The notes below the pieces were generated by a model, which did no database searches, was not told where the DNA came from, and saw nothing but the letters and a program-made list of their open reading frames with translations. This document shows positions 34,396 through 43,752 of a stretch of DNA of 64,000 nt, one piece after another (position 1 is the first letter of the stretch; the number at the start of each line of letters is the position of its first letter). Made by a program: the position numbers and the translations under genes. Origin of the DNA: an uncultured Clostridia bacterium (GTDB lineage: Bacteria; Bacillota; Clostridia; UMGS1810); the NCBI GenBank assembly GCA_934463115.1, contig CAKSIN010000002.1, forward strand, positions 62,001-126,000. Reading direction: 5' to 3'.

Positions 34396-37300
34396 ATGCA
34401 ATATATAAAAAACACTGCAATATCGATTTTTGTAGCAGCATCTGTAATAGCCGGAAGTCTTGTTATTCAGCCGGCGGTGTATGCTGCCGATAATACGGTT
34501 CTGGTTCACGACACATTTGACAGCGTGACTGCCGGTGATGAAAACCTGCTTAAAATCGGTGATATGATTGACGGAGCGTTTAACACATCATATACGACAG
34601 ATGTCGGTGGCAGAAAGCAGTTTGCCGACATGACCAACAATGAGGTCAAGGTTGTTGATGACGAGACGGGGAGCGGCAGGGGAAATGTGCTGAAAATTGT
34701 TTCGGACAATGAATCTGTATTTCCGACGCTTCGCTACCTCAGACCGATGGCGGTTACAAGTGCCACGGCTCCTCATGAACCGGGAAAACAGCTCGTTGTA
34801 AAAATGGACATGTATTTTGACAGTGCAACGGCTTTCGGATATAAACTGTCGTCCGACGGCAGAAATAAATATATAAGTAAATTTGACGGTAAAACATACA
34901 CTTGGCCGTGCCTTACACAGTCACAGTCGGGGTTTGTTTCCATTCTCGGAGCGCCCTGGGTAGGTAACAGGTCAAACTATGTGGCAACTATTGCGTTTGA
35001 TAATTCTGCCGCAGCCTCTTGGGAGGACGCAAGCTACATTCCGGCAATCATTAATACCCGCCAGTCGGCAAATGATAACGCAAACAATATGGCGGTTAAA
35101 ACAGCCGGAGTTAAACTGCCGACCGATAAATGGTTTGAAGTAAGTTTTATTTTTGACATAACTAAAATTGATAATGCAACACACTGCGTACCGCTCAGCG
35201 TTTTTGTGGACGGAAAGCAGTGTCTTGACAATTACCCGGCATTGATGCCGAGTACAAATGATTATATGTTTGCAACAGAGTATGCCGGCATGGTGTTCGC
35301 ACCGATAGCATATGTTGATGAAACAAACCGCGGATCTGTCAGACCGGTTATGTATGTCGATGACATAGAGGTTGCAAACGTATCTCCGTATGAACCGGAG
35401 ATTAAATTTGAATTTAATTCGGTTGTTGAAAGCAAAAACACCGATATTGATCCCGAAAGCAAAATAATTCTTGAATTTGAGGGAGATATAGATGAGGAAT
35501 CGAGCGCTGCTCTCAGCGAGGCGGGCGCAATCACAATTACGGATGAATTCGAAAAAAATGTTACACCCGAAAACATAACCGTAAGCGGAAACACGGCAAG
35601 CTTTGATATCAAGGAAAAGCTTGCATATAACCGAACATATGAAATTGATGTTAAACCGTTGAATATGGCAAACAGCTATCATATACGGTGTTCGGGACTG
35701 AACGCTCGGTTTTCAACAAAAAAATCCAAAGGCGCGTATATTGCCGATTACGATGTTTCATACACCGGCGCATCTATTGATACTGCAGAAAGCATATCTG
35801 TGTCTGCAAATACAAGTGATGATGCTAATGTACTTGCCGTATTCTTTAAAGATAATGCATATGTGGGCGTTGCCGAGTCTAATACCGCACAGAATCATGT
35901 TAATTTGTTGTTTGACGGAAGTGCCGATTACATAAAATTAATTCTCCTTGATAATGGCGGCAAAAACATATGTGATTCCGTTGTTTACAATCCGCTCGGT
36001 AAAACGATTCTGTCTGCTGACGAAAAGTTATCCGACATAGTTTCTGTAAACGTGTTTGACGCCGAAAATTCGGTTATGCAGCTTGTCGGTGGAACGGGCA
36101 ATGCAGGCAGCAACCAGTACGGCAGGATGGAAATATATTCCGAAAGAAAAAATTCGCTCTCGGATTATGACAGAAGCAAAGCTCTGTTTGTCGATGAATT
36201 TGAGATAAATACAAACGGATATTTTACAAAGAATTTTTCTTTCAGGCAGCCGAGCGGCATATATTATGTCTGGATTTCCACAAACGAAAAAGAAATGCTG
36301 TGCGAATTTGATTATGTTTCCGCAGAGGATATTTTTGAATTTTTAAAGAACATTTCGATTACAGACTTAAATGACTCAAAATATATTCCGCAGTCAGAGT
36401 TGTATGCGAAATGTGAACGTTTGGGAAGCGGATTCGGAATTGACTTTGATGCAAAATATACATCGCAGAGAGATAAAGAACTTTTTTCATATCGTCTCAA
36501 TTCTCAACGCGGCAAGTTTGCGTCCGGTACATCCGATGAACTCATTGCAGCGTTCGTCAAAACAGAAAAAGATATTGAAACAGAAATGAATTTTCTAAAA
36601 AAGCTTGAAAATCCGCTGCAAAAAAATCAAATTGAATATATTCTCAAAGAAAATGCAGCTATATGTAACATAGATTTTTCGTCATATGCACACATACCGG
36701 GCGAAACGTATGACGCATTTGTGGGCGCGACATTTAACAGCGCGGATGACGTTAAGCCGTTTTTTGAAAAAGCGCTTGCAAATGCGCTTAAAGGCACTTC
36801 TTCGGGCGGAAATGAAAGTACAGGTTCAGCACCCGGAAGAGTGAAGAGCGGCGGAACAATTTCATCATCGCAGATGAGAGATGCCATAAACGAAACACCG
36901 GAAATAAGAACACCGGAATTTGATGACCTGAACGGCTATGATTGGGCAAAGGACGCAATTGTTGAGCTGTTAAACAAAAAGATTGTCAGCGGTGTAGGCG
37001 GAAAAAATTATGCCCCGGGTGCATATGTTACACGCGAACAGTTTGTAAAAATGCTTGTTCTTGCCACAGCAAAATATGATTCCGACGCTAAATGCACTTT
37101 TATTGATGTTCCGGAGACCAACTGGAGTTATTCTTATATTGCATCAGCGGTATCAAATGGTATAATATCCGGTGTCAGCGAGTCGAAATTTGGATACGGA
37201 ACCGATATTACAAGGCAGGATATGGCAGTTATAATTTATCGAATAATTAAATCCGGTGATGAGTCGGATAATGATAACATTGCTGAAAATACAGATATTT

Positions 37301-37467
37301 TCACCGATATCGGCAGTGTATCGGATTATGCGCTGTCGGCTGTTAAGCATCTGAAAGATGAGGGATTGATTGCAGGAAAAGGCAACGGCAAATTTGCTCC
37401 GAAAGATTTTGTGTCGAGGGCGGAGGCTGCTGTGGTGATAAGCAGAATTATGAAATATATCAAATAA
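34396..37467 (+). CDS. SLH-anchored surface protein: LamG-like, Ig-like and three SLH repeats
   Basis: 1023 residues. A signal peptide (1-31, ending VYAA) precedes a third, more divergent copy of the LamG-like domain of the preceding gene (about 35-330: VFPTLRYLRP, ATIAFDNSAAASWEDASYIPA, VMYVDDIEV). A Big_5/SbsA-like Ig domain (about 335-440) and further beta and helical segments follow. After a Gly/Ser linker, three SLH domains occupy about 848-1023 (YDWAKDAIVELLNKKIVSG, FIDVPETNWSYSYIASAVSNG, FTDIGSVSDYALSAVKHLKD). SLH repeats bind pyruvylated wall polysaccharide, so this fixes a glycan-binding module on the cell surface. Confidence 0.85.
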   Translation: MQYIKNTAISIFVAASVIAGSLVIQPAVYAADNTVLVHDTFDSVTAGDENLLKIGDMIDGAFNTSYTTDVGGRKQFADMTNNEVKVVDDETGSGRGNVLKIVSDNESVFPTLRYLRPMAVTSATAPHEPGKQLVVKMDMYFDSATAFGYKLSSDGRNKYISKFDGKTYTWPCLTQSQSGFVSILGAPWVGNRSNYVATIAFDNSAAASWEDASYIPAIINTRQSANDNANNMAVKTAGVKLPTDKWFEVSFIFDITKIDNATHCVPLSVFVDGKQCLDNYPALMPSTNDYMFATEYAGMVFAPIAYVDETNRGSVRPVMYVDDIEVANVSPYEPEIKFEFNSVVESKNTDIDPESKIILEFEGDIDEESSAALSEAGAITITDEFEKNVTPENITVSGNTASFDIKEKLAYNRTYEIDVKPLNMANSYHIRCSGLNARFSTKKSKGAYIADYDVSYTGASIDTAESISVSANTSDDANVLAVFFKDNAYVGVAESNTAQNHVNLLFDGSADYIKLILLDNGGKNICDSVVYNPLGKTILSADEKLSDIVSVNVFDAENSVMQLVGGTGNAGSNQYGRMEIYSERKNSLSDYDRSKALFVDEFEINTNGYFTKNFSFRQPSGIYYVWISTNEKEMLCEFDYVSAEDIFEFLKNISITDLNDSKYIPQSELYAKCERLGSGFGIDFDAKYTSQRDKELFSYRLNSQRGKFASGTSDELIAAFVKTEKDIETEMNFLKKLENPLQKNQIEYILKENAAICNIDFSSYAHIPGETYDAFVGATFNSADDVKPFFEKALANALKGTSSGGNESTGSAPGRVKSGGTISSSQMRDAINETPEIRTPEFDDLNGYDWAKDAIVELLNKKIVSGVGGKNYAPGAYVTREQFVKMLVLATAKYDSDAKCTFIDVPETNWSYSYIASAVSNGIISGVSESKFGYGTDITRQDMAVIIYRIIKSGDESDNDNIAENTDIFTDIGSVSDYALSAVKHLKDEGLIAGKGNGKFAPKDFVSRAEAAVVISRIMKYIK

Positions 37468-37480
37468 TAGGGGGAAGAAA

Positions 37481-40189
37481 ATGAAACATATCAGGTTTAC
37501 TTCAATTCTTTTGACAATATCTTTGCTGCTTTCGGCATTTATTCCCTGTGCTGTTATGGCAGACGAAGGCAATACTGATGTTGTAATGGATGAGCAGTAT
37601 GCCCTTGTGCGTGATCTCGGCATAATGAATTTCGCCGACGGAACGGTTACGAGGGGCGAATTTGCAAAAGCTGTTGCAAATCTGTTGACATATGATTATG
37701 ACTACCGTGCCGATGAAAGCGTGTATCCGTTTCCGGACGTTATACCGTCTATGGATGAATATGGCGCCGTTCAGTTTTTGCAGAGCCTGAACATTGCGCA
37801 GGGAGCTGAAGACGGAATGTTCTATGCCAAACAACCCGTAAATCTGAATGAGGCATATACATTTGCGGTGCGCGCGCTTGGATTTGAAAATATAAAGCGC
37901 ACAATGGGAACTTATACGGCTGCTGCGGCAAAATGCGGTCTTACAAAGGGTATCGGCGCAAAGTCCGCAAACGGTTTGCATAAAGATGACGCCATAAAGC
38001 TTATTTACAATATGCTTATGGCAAATATAAAAAATTCCGACCTGAATTTCGGCAGCGAATACAAGTATTTTTATAATTACATAGGTTTGGAACTCGCTGA
38101 GGGCAAGGTTACCGATGACGGTGTTATTTGTCTTGACGGCGAGAGTGAGCTTAACGAGGATGAAATTGCCGTAGACGGACATAAGTATGTTAATCAGACC
38201 GGCATGACAGATCTCTTTGGACGTGAGATTTCGGCATACTACAAGTATATTGACAAAAAGTATGTCATTGTCTCAATTCTTTTGAAAAACGATGATGTTA
38301 CCGTTATAGACGCCGATGATATCAAAAGTTATTCAAATTATTGCTATACTGTCAGCAATTCAAAAAATACCGCCAAAACATACAGGCTTTCAAAGGATTT
38401 CACGTTAATATACAACGGCAGACCGCTCAAATTTGACAGCAGCATTACAGCGGAAAAGTTTAATTCTTTGATGACGCCGAATACCGGCAGTGTAACGCTG
38501 TTCAAAAATAACTCGTCAAGTTATAATGTGGTGCGTGTTGTAAGTTATGTAAACCTTGTTGTCAAAAATACAAACTTCTCGGAATCGTACAATCTGTATG
38601 ATAAGTTCGCGGTTTCAAATTCTTTGGGACATGCTGATGCAACGCTGAGCATAAAGGATGACGACGATAACATCAGGGTTAGAAACGCAAACGGTAATGC
38701 GCTGAAAAAAGACATGGTGAAAAATGACGATGTGGTTTCTTATGCGCTCAGTTATGACGGCTCATATGTTGAGATTACAGTTTCAAATGCCTTGAAGAAT
38801 GATATACTCTCCAGTGTCGGAAAGGACAGCATAAAAATTGGCGGACAAAAGTATTATTTTTCATACGAGTACAAGAACAAGATTGATAAAGGGCTTGCCG
38901 TTATGCCGAAAGTCGGTTCGTCGGTAAAGGTATACCTGAATTACAAAAATCAGGTTGTGCATGTGGCGGAAAATGTTTCGGACAGCATGTATGCCGTTTT
39001 CGGCGATTATAAGAGGGCAACCTCGCTGAGTGATTCTATGAAAATAAGCGCATATACCGAAGAGGCAAATTATGTGATATTTGATATCAATAATGAAAAA
39101 CTCACTATTGATGGTGTGAGATATTCGTCGGAAGACTCTATAATAAACGCTCTCGACAAACTTGATATACGTTTTGAAGCGTCCGAGAAAAAATGTACTG
39201 TTGTCAGAATTACATCACATAAAAAAGACGACAAAAATATATTGGACAGCATAGACACTCCGTATTATCTCGGAAATTACGATCCGTCAAAAGAAACCGC
39301 GGATAGCCTGCACTACATTAAAAATTTAAAATCGCAGTCCGGTAGAACATACACATTCATGAATAATTCATTCAGCGGTTATGCGTCGGTAAACACCTCC
39401 ACAAGGGTATTTTGTGTTCCAGCGAATGCAAAAGACGTTTCGGACACAAAGATGCTTTCAATAACATCAAACGTTTTTGACTACGGCATATATAACTACG
39501 ACCTGTCCGCTTATGCCGTCGAGGAAAACAAGATGTGTGCTGATGCTGTGCTGATGGTCGGATTTACAGCCGGACTTGATTTCAGAAATTATTTCTATGG
39601 TGGCAAAACAAGAGTCGGAATAGTTACAGATATTGATGAAGCTGTAAACAATAATGGTGAGAATGTTTACAAAATATACGTTGATGACGGTACCGCAATA
39701 AAATCGTATCTTACGGAAAATGCAGATGTTTTGAATTATTCTTCCTGGGCACTCAAAGGCGATAAAGTGGAAGTGGGAGACATTGTGCGATTCCTTGTGA
39801 CAGATGATGTTATTTTAAACGGTGCTATAATATCAATGTACGATTATGACAAGGATGAAGTTGTAACTGCAGGAAGCTATGATCAGGGCAGTAACTTTAC
39901 CGCAAACTACAAATACCGTTTACTCGCCGGATATGTAAATTCAATGAGTAACGGATATATTGAAATTTCGCAGGAACCGATAACCGGAAATATTGATTAT
40001 TCAGTGTCAGGTACTTTTGTAATTCCTGCAGAATCGGTTCCGGTAATGATATACAATTCCGACAGAAATGTTACCGAACTCGGAACACTTCAGGATATTA
40101 ATACTTACAAAGACAACCCTAGTGCTGATTGCAGGGTATTTGCAGTTGTAAACGAAATGAAACCGGTTGTAATAATGCTTTACAGATAG
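37481..40189 (+). CDS. Large secreted protein with N-terminal SLH-like region
   Basis: 902 residues. A signal peptide (1-27, CAVMA-D) leads to an SLH-like region (about 38-190) recognisable from TVTRGEFAKAVANLL, FPDVIPSMDEYGAVQFLQ and LNEAYTFAVRALGF. The remaining 700 residues are beta-rich and lysine/aspartate-rich, with no catalytic motif or family I recognise. It starts 14 bases after the preceding SLH gene and 13 bases before the beta-helix gene, so it is coexpressed. It is probably a structural surface protein or a scaffold for the beta-helix proteins. Confidence 0.65.
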   Translation: MKHIRFTSILLTISLLLSAFIPCAVMADEGNTDVVMDEQYALVRDLGIMNFADGTVTRGEFAKAVANLLTYDYDYRADESVYPFPDVIPSMDEYGAVQFLQSLNIAQGAEDGMFYAKQPVNLNEAYTFAVRALGFENIKRTMGTYTAAAAKCGLTKGIGAKSANGLHKDDAIKLIYNMLMANIKNSDLNFGSEYKYFYNYIGLELAEGKVTDDGVICLDGESELNEDEIAVDGHKYVNQTGMTDLFGREISAYYKYIDKKYVIVSILLKNDDVTVIDADDIKSYSNYCYTVSNSKNTAKTYRLSKDFTLIYNGRPLKFDSSITAEKFNSLMTPNTGSVTLFKNNSSSYNVVRVVSYVNLVVKNTNFSESYNLYDKFAVSNSLGHADATLSIKDDDDNIRVRNANGNALKKDMVKNDDVVSYALSYDGSYVEITVSNALKNDILSSVGKDSIKIGGQKYYFSYEYKNKIDKGLAVMPKVGSSVKVYLNYKNQVVHVAENVSDSMYAVFGDYKRATSLSDSMKISAYTEEANYVIFDINNEKLTIDGVRYSSEDSIINALDKLDIRFEASEKKCTVVRITSHKKDDKNILDSIDTPYYLGNYDPSKETADSLHYIKNLKSQSGRTYTFMNNSFSGYASVNTSTRVFCVPANAKDVSDTKMLSITSNVFDYGIYNYDLSAYAVEENKMCADAVLMVGFTAGLDFRNYFYGGKTRVGIVTDIDEAVNNNGENVYKIYVDDGTAIKSYLTENADVLNYSSWALKGDKVEVGDIVRFLVTDDVILNGAIISMYDYDKDEVVTAGSYDQGSNFTANYKYRLLAGYVNSMSNGYIEISQEPITGNIDYSVSGTFVIPAESVPVMIYNSDRNVTELGTLQDINTYKDNPSADCRVFAVVNEMKPVVIMLYR

Positions 40190-40201
40190 CGGAGGTGCAT
40201 T

Positions 40202-43200
40202 ATGTATAACAAAAAGGTATTATGGTTAATTGCGGTTGCGGTTGCTATACTTGTTCCGCTGACCGTTTTTGCCGGGCATGTGCCGAACTTTGACCTTGGT
40301 TTTCCCGATGGATTTTCATCGTATGTAGACGGTGACGCAGTTGAAAATGCCAAGGCAGTTCAGGACTCGCTGCCTAAGGAAATGAATGTATACACACCGT
40401 CGAAGCCAAGCGGAAAGATACAGATATTTGTGTCAAACAGCGGCAATGATAAAAACCCCGGAACAATAGACGCTCCGGTTAAAACGCTCAAACAAGCACT
40501 CAATGTTCTCAAAACTTACACCGACCGCAGCGGCGGCGCTGTTATATGGTTCAGAGAGGGCGCATACACAATTGACTCAACAATAGAGATACCCGCTGTG
40601 CTTTCGGGTACAAAAGATGCCCCGTTGTATATATCGTCGTACAATAATGAAAATGTATCTCTTATGGCTGCCAAAACAGCCGACAAGGCATCATATTCTG
40701 CCGAATCCGATACGCAGAAGGGCAGGATCAAAGAAAAAGTTTTGGGGAAGGTTCGTGTAATCGATTTGTCCGATACGGATATGAACTATGAGATTACACG
40801 TTCCGGCCCGTCTGCAATATCGGTGGATAGTCTGGATTATACCCCGGCGCGGTACCCGAACAACGGTTATCTGAAGTTTGCCACATATACCGGTGAAGAC
40901 GCAGTTGCGGGTGTTATTGATACGGGCGATGTATGGCAGCTCAGTGTTGCAGAGACCGGCGGTATACCGTTTACCGGAAACACAACAAGAGGCTTTGAAT
41001 TCAAAATGGATACATTCAGACCGACCAAGTGGGTAAATGACGGTAATATGTGGATATACGGCAGAATGAGTGTTGACTGGGATTGGAATTACTACACTGT
41101 TGACAGTATAAACCCGAGTATACCGTCGCTTCGCTCAAAACAGCCGTCAAACTGGGCATGTTTTAAGACAAACTATAATCAATATTATTTTTTGAATGTC
41201 CTTGAAGAAATTGATGTACCGGGTGAGAGCTACTTTGATGTTTCAACCAGGAAACTGTATTTTTACCCGTATAAGCAGTATTCGGATGATGAAAAAATTA
41301 ATATTAAAATTCCGCAGCCGGGTATAACATATATGCTTAAACTGTGCGGCGGCCTTAAAAATGTTATACTGAACGGAATTACATTTTCCGACAACAGTGC
41401 AAATGGTGTTTATGTTGAGGGCGAGAATTGCGTTGTTCAGAATTGTGAGTTTAAAAACCTTTCGGGTAACGGTCTGGTTTTATACGGTATGTATAACGGT
41501 GTTTCACACAGCCTGTTCAGCAAATGCAACAACGGCGTTGCCGTAAATGCTTCAAACGAGGGAATCATTGAACCGAATTTTAACGATGACAGTTATATGT
41601 TTGTTCAGAATAACTACTTTGAACATATAAATCAAAGAGCTATAAGATTGTCAGGCACGACAACACGAGCCGTTGTCAGCCATAACACGTCAAATGCAAT
41701 ACGCGACCAGTTTATATACGGAGACAACCTGCTCGAATGCGTAGTTGAGTATAACCGTTCGGTCGGAGGGGCAATAGATGTGGGAGACAGCGGAGATATA
41801 TACTGTCCGTACGGAATGTTTGCATTTAAGCAAAACAGCTTCAGGTACAATTACTTTGACGGCGATTTGCCGTGCGGTAATGCCGGCAGAAGCTCAGTGT
41901 ATTTTGATACATTTGCTCAAAGCAACTATATATACGGAAATTACATTGTAGACAAAAATGTTAAAGTCGGTGATAAGCAGGCGGTATATGATAATATATA
42001 TATCGCCAAAGCCGCCTATGCCGGCAAGGGCCATATAGGATATTCAGACGCTTTTTTTGCTCTTGACGGTTTTGCCGGTGCGTCGCTGACAAATATATAT
42101 CAGCTCAATGAAACGCAGTATGGAAATTACAGAAATTTGAGCCTCAACAGCAAAAACAGATATGCTTTTGATTACAAACCATACTATGACAGCATGGAGC
42201 TGTTTAAACGTGCAAATGTATATGGCTACTACGATGACAAAATTCGTGACGAGGATGCTGAATTCAGAAAGTTTGATGATATCATATACAAGGATAACCT
42301 GTTTTATAATTATTCCGACGGTTCGGATGATATATACCACCAATATCAGAACCAAAATAATCTTGTCACAAAAGATTCATCGTTATTCACGGACTTCAAT
42401 GGCGAGAACTATAATTTGAATGAAAAATCCGGAGTGTATGAAAAAATCCCGAGTTTAAAGGATGTTCCGTCAACAGATACGATGGGCTCTGAGCTCAAAA
42501 TTGATTTGGAGACTCCGCAGGCGTTCTTTCCGTTCAACAATACGACGGATTTTGTGGCAAAAAAAGACCTCATATTCCGTTGGAATGACTGCCGTGGAGC
42601 AACATACTACAAAATAGAAATAGCCAAGGATAAAGATTTTGAGAACCTGGTTGTTGGGCAGTATATTAAAGGTGTCTACAATTACTATTCCGACAACATG
42701 GCAGATACCGGCGCTTCGGTAAGCGGTCACGATATAAAGGTGGTAAAGGCAAACCTTGAAACAGACCTTGATAATGACACAGTGTATTATTGGCGTGTTA
42801 AGGCATATTCAAAAATTCCGAATTCCGGTTTCGCGGAGACTTGCTCCGATATATCTCAATTCCGTGTGGGAACAAAGAAAGAAATAGCCGAAAGCGAAGA
42901 AGCGGAAACTTCTAATTTGTTGTATGCAATTGCTCCCTATAAGGAGTATCTTGAAAATTATCTTATTGAAGATGACGGAAAAGATTACGGTTTCGGAGTA
43001 TATAAACCGGGTACAAAGGAACTTCTTGAAAAACGCATTGCCGATGAAGAAGCGGCGGCAGATAAACTCAAATACAACAGTGAAGTTGCGGAGCATATTG
43101 CCGAGTTTGAAAAAGACGCCAAGAAAATACTTTCGGATAATGCAATAGAATACACAAGAAAGTTTACAAATTACCTTGAAGAATTTATGGTTGTCGGTAA

Positions 43201-43699
43201 CAGCAGTGTGGTTCAGATTTCCGCCGACGGAAAAGAAGTTACAATGGGCGGCGATGTTCAGAGCGTAATAGCGTCCAAGAGGCCGCTTTCGCCAAAGGAA
43301 AAAATATCTTTTAGGTACAAGCCGGATGAAAATACCAGCTGGAACACAATAGGAATAAGGCAAACGTCCAATTCGGCAACAAACGTGTTGAATTGCACAA
43401 CATACTTTATTTGTTTCTCCGGAAAAAATATAGAGCTTCAGAAGGTATATAACGGAAAGGTTACCGATGACAGAATTATCTGTACTGTTGAAGATGACGG
43501 ATATATGAAATACGGTGACTGGAACGATATTGAAACCGGTGCGGTAACCACCGACGAGGGAGTTCGCATAACATTCGCCGTTAACGGTAAAGAGGTTATT
43601 AATTATCTGGATACCGAGAATCCGATAACAGAGCTTGGCTATGCAAGCGTTATGTGGAACAAAGGCGGTCCCAAGTGCCGTCTGCAGACAGCGGAATAG
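40202..43699 (+). CDS. Large secreted right-handed beta-helix protein (pectate-lyase-like fold)
   Basis: 1165 residues. A signal (1-21, TVFA-G) precedes IQIFVSNSGNDKNPGTIDAP, then VKTLKQALNVL, the standard opening of polysaccharide-processing beta-helix domains (DUF1565/Beta_helix). The helix runs from about 78 to 720, with repeated N-x-F/V-x-x-N rungs (VVQNCEFKNLSGNGLVLYGM, FVQNNYFEHINQRAIRLSG, NYFDG). A fibronectin-III-like domain (about 780-890) follows, then a charged helical stretch (900-985) and a C-terminal beta-sandwich (about 990-1165). It probably cleaves or binds an acidic or highly substituted glycan. The catalytic residues cannot be assigned by eye. Confidence 0.78.
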   Translation: MYNKKVLWLIAVAVAILVPLTVFAGHVPNFDLGFPDGFSSYVDGDAVENAKAVQDSLPKEMNVYTPSKPSGKIQIFVSNSGNDKNPGTIDAPVKTLKQALNVLKTYTDRSGGAVIWFREGAYTIDSTIEIPAVLSGTKDAPLYISSYNNENVSLMAAKTADKASYSAESDTQKGRIKEKVLGKVRVIDLSDTDMNYEITRSGPSAISVDSLDYTPARYPNNGYLKFATYTGEDAVAGVIDTGDVWQLSVAETGGIPFTGNTTRGFEFKMDTFRPTKWVNDGNMWIYGRMSVDWDWNYYTVDSINPSIPSLRSKQPSNWACFKTNYNQYYFLNVLEEIDVPGESYFDVSTRKLYFYPYKQYSDDEKINIKIPQPGITYMLKLCGGLKNVILNGITFSDNSANGVYVEGENCVVQNCEFKNLSGNGLVLYGMYNGVSHSLFSKCNNGVAVNASNEGIIEPNFNDDSYMFVQNNYFEHINQRAIRLSGTTTRAVVSHNTSNAIRDQFIYGDNLLECVVEYNRSVGGAIDVGDSGDIYCPYGMFAFKQNSFRYNYFDGDLPCGNAGRSSVYFDTFAQSNYIYGNYIVDKNVKVGDKQAVYDNIYIAKAAYAGKGHIGYSDAFFALDGFAGASLTNIYQLNETQYGNYRNLSLNSKNRYAFDYKPYYDSMELFKRANVYGYYDDKIRDEDAEFRKFDDIIYKDNLFYNYSDGSDDIYHQYQNQNNLVTKDSSLFTDFNGENYNLNEKSGVYEKIPSLKDVPSTDTMGSELKIDLETPQAFFPFNNTTDFVAKKDLIFRWNDCRGATYYKIEIAKDKDFENLVVGQYIKGVYNYYSDNMADTGASVSGHDIKVVKANLETDLDNDTVYYWRVKAYSKIPNSGFAETCSDISQFRVGTKKEIAESEEAETSNLLYAIAPYKEYLENYLIEDDGKDYGFGVYKPGTKELLEKRIADEEAAADKLKYNSEVAEHIAEFEKDAKKILSDNAIEYTRKFTNYLEEFMVVGNSSVVQISADGKEVTMGGDVQSVIASKRPLSPKEKISFRYKPDENTSWNTIGIRQTSNSATNVLNCTTYFICFSGKNIELQKVYNGKVTDDRIICTVEDDGYMKYGDWNDIETGAVTTDEGVRITFAVNGKEVINYLDTENPITELGYASVMWNKGGPKCRLQTAE

Positions 43700-43707
43700 A
43701 ATAGGGT

Positions 43708-43735
43708 ATGCCCTGCTGCAAAAGCAGCAGGGCAT
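43708..43735 (+). other. Perfect 12-base GC-rich hairpin between two beta-helix genes
   Basis: Stem 43708-43719 with 43724-43735, AAAA tetraloop, no T-run. It lies 5 bases before the AAGGAGG of the next gene. It may stabilise the upstream mRNA, direct processing, or tune expression of the downstream gene. A GTG or ATG inside it opens the reading frame of the next gene but is not its start. Confidence 0.7.
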
Positions 43736-43752
43736 TATACAAGGAGGTTTTT

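Noticed and set aside
42809..43735. 308-codon minus-strand open frame opposite the beta-helix gene
   Set aside because: Cysteine- and phenylalanine-rich shadow without a family, with the plus-strand frame fully supported.
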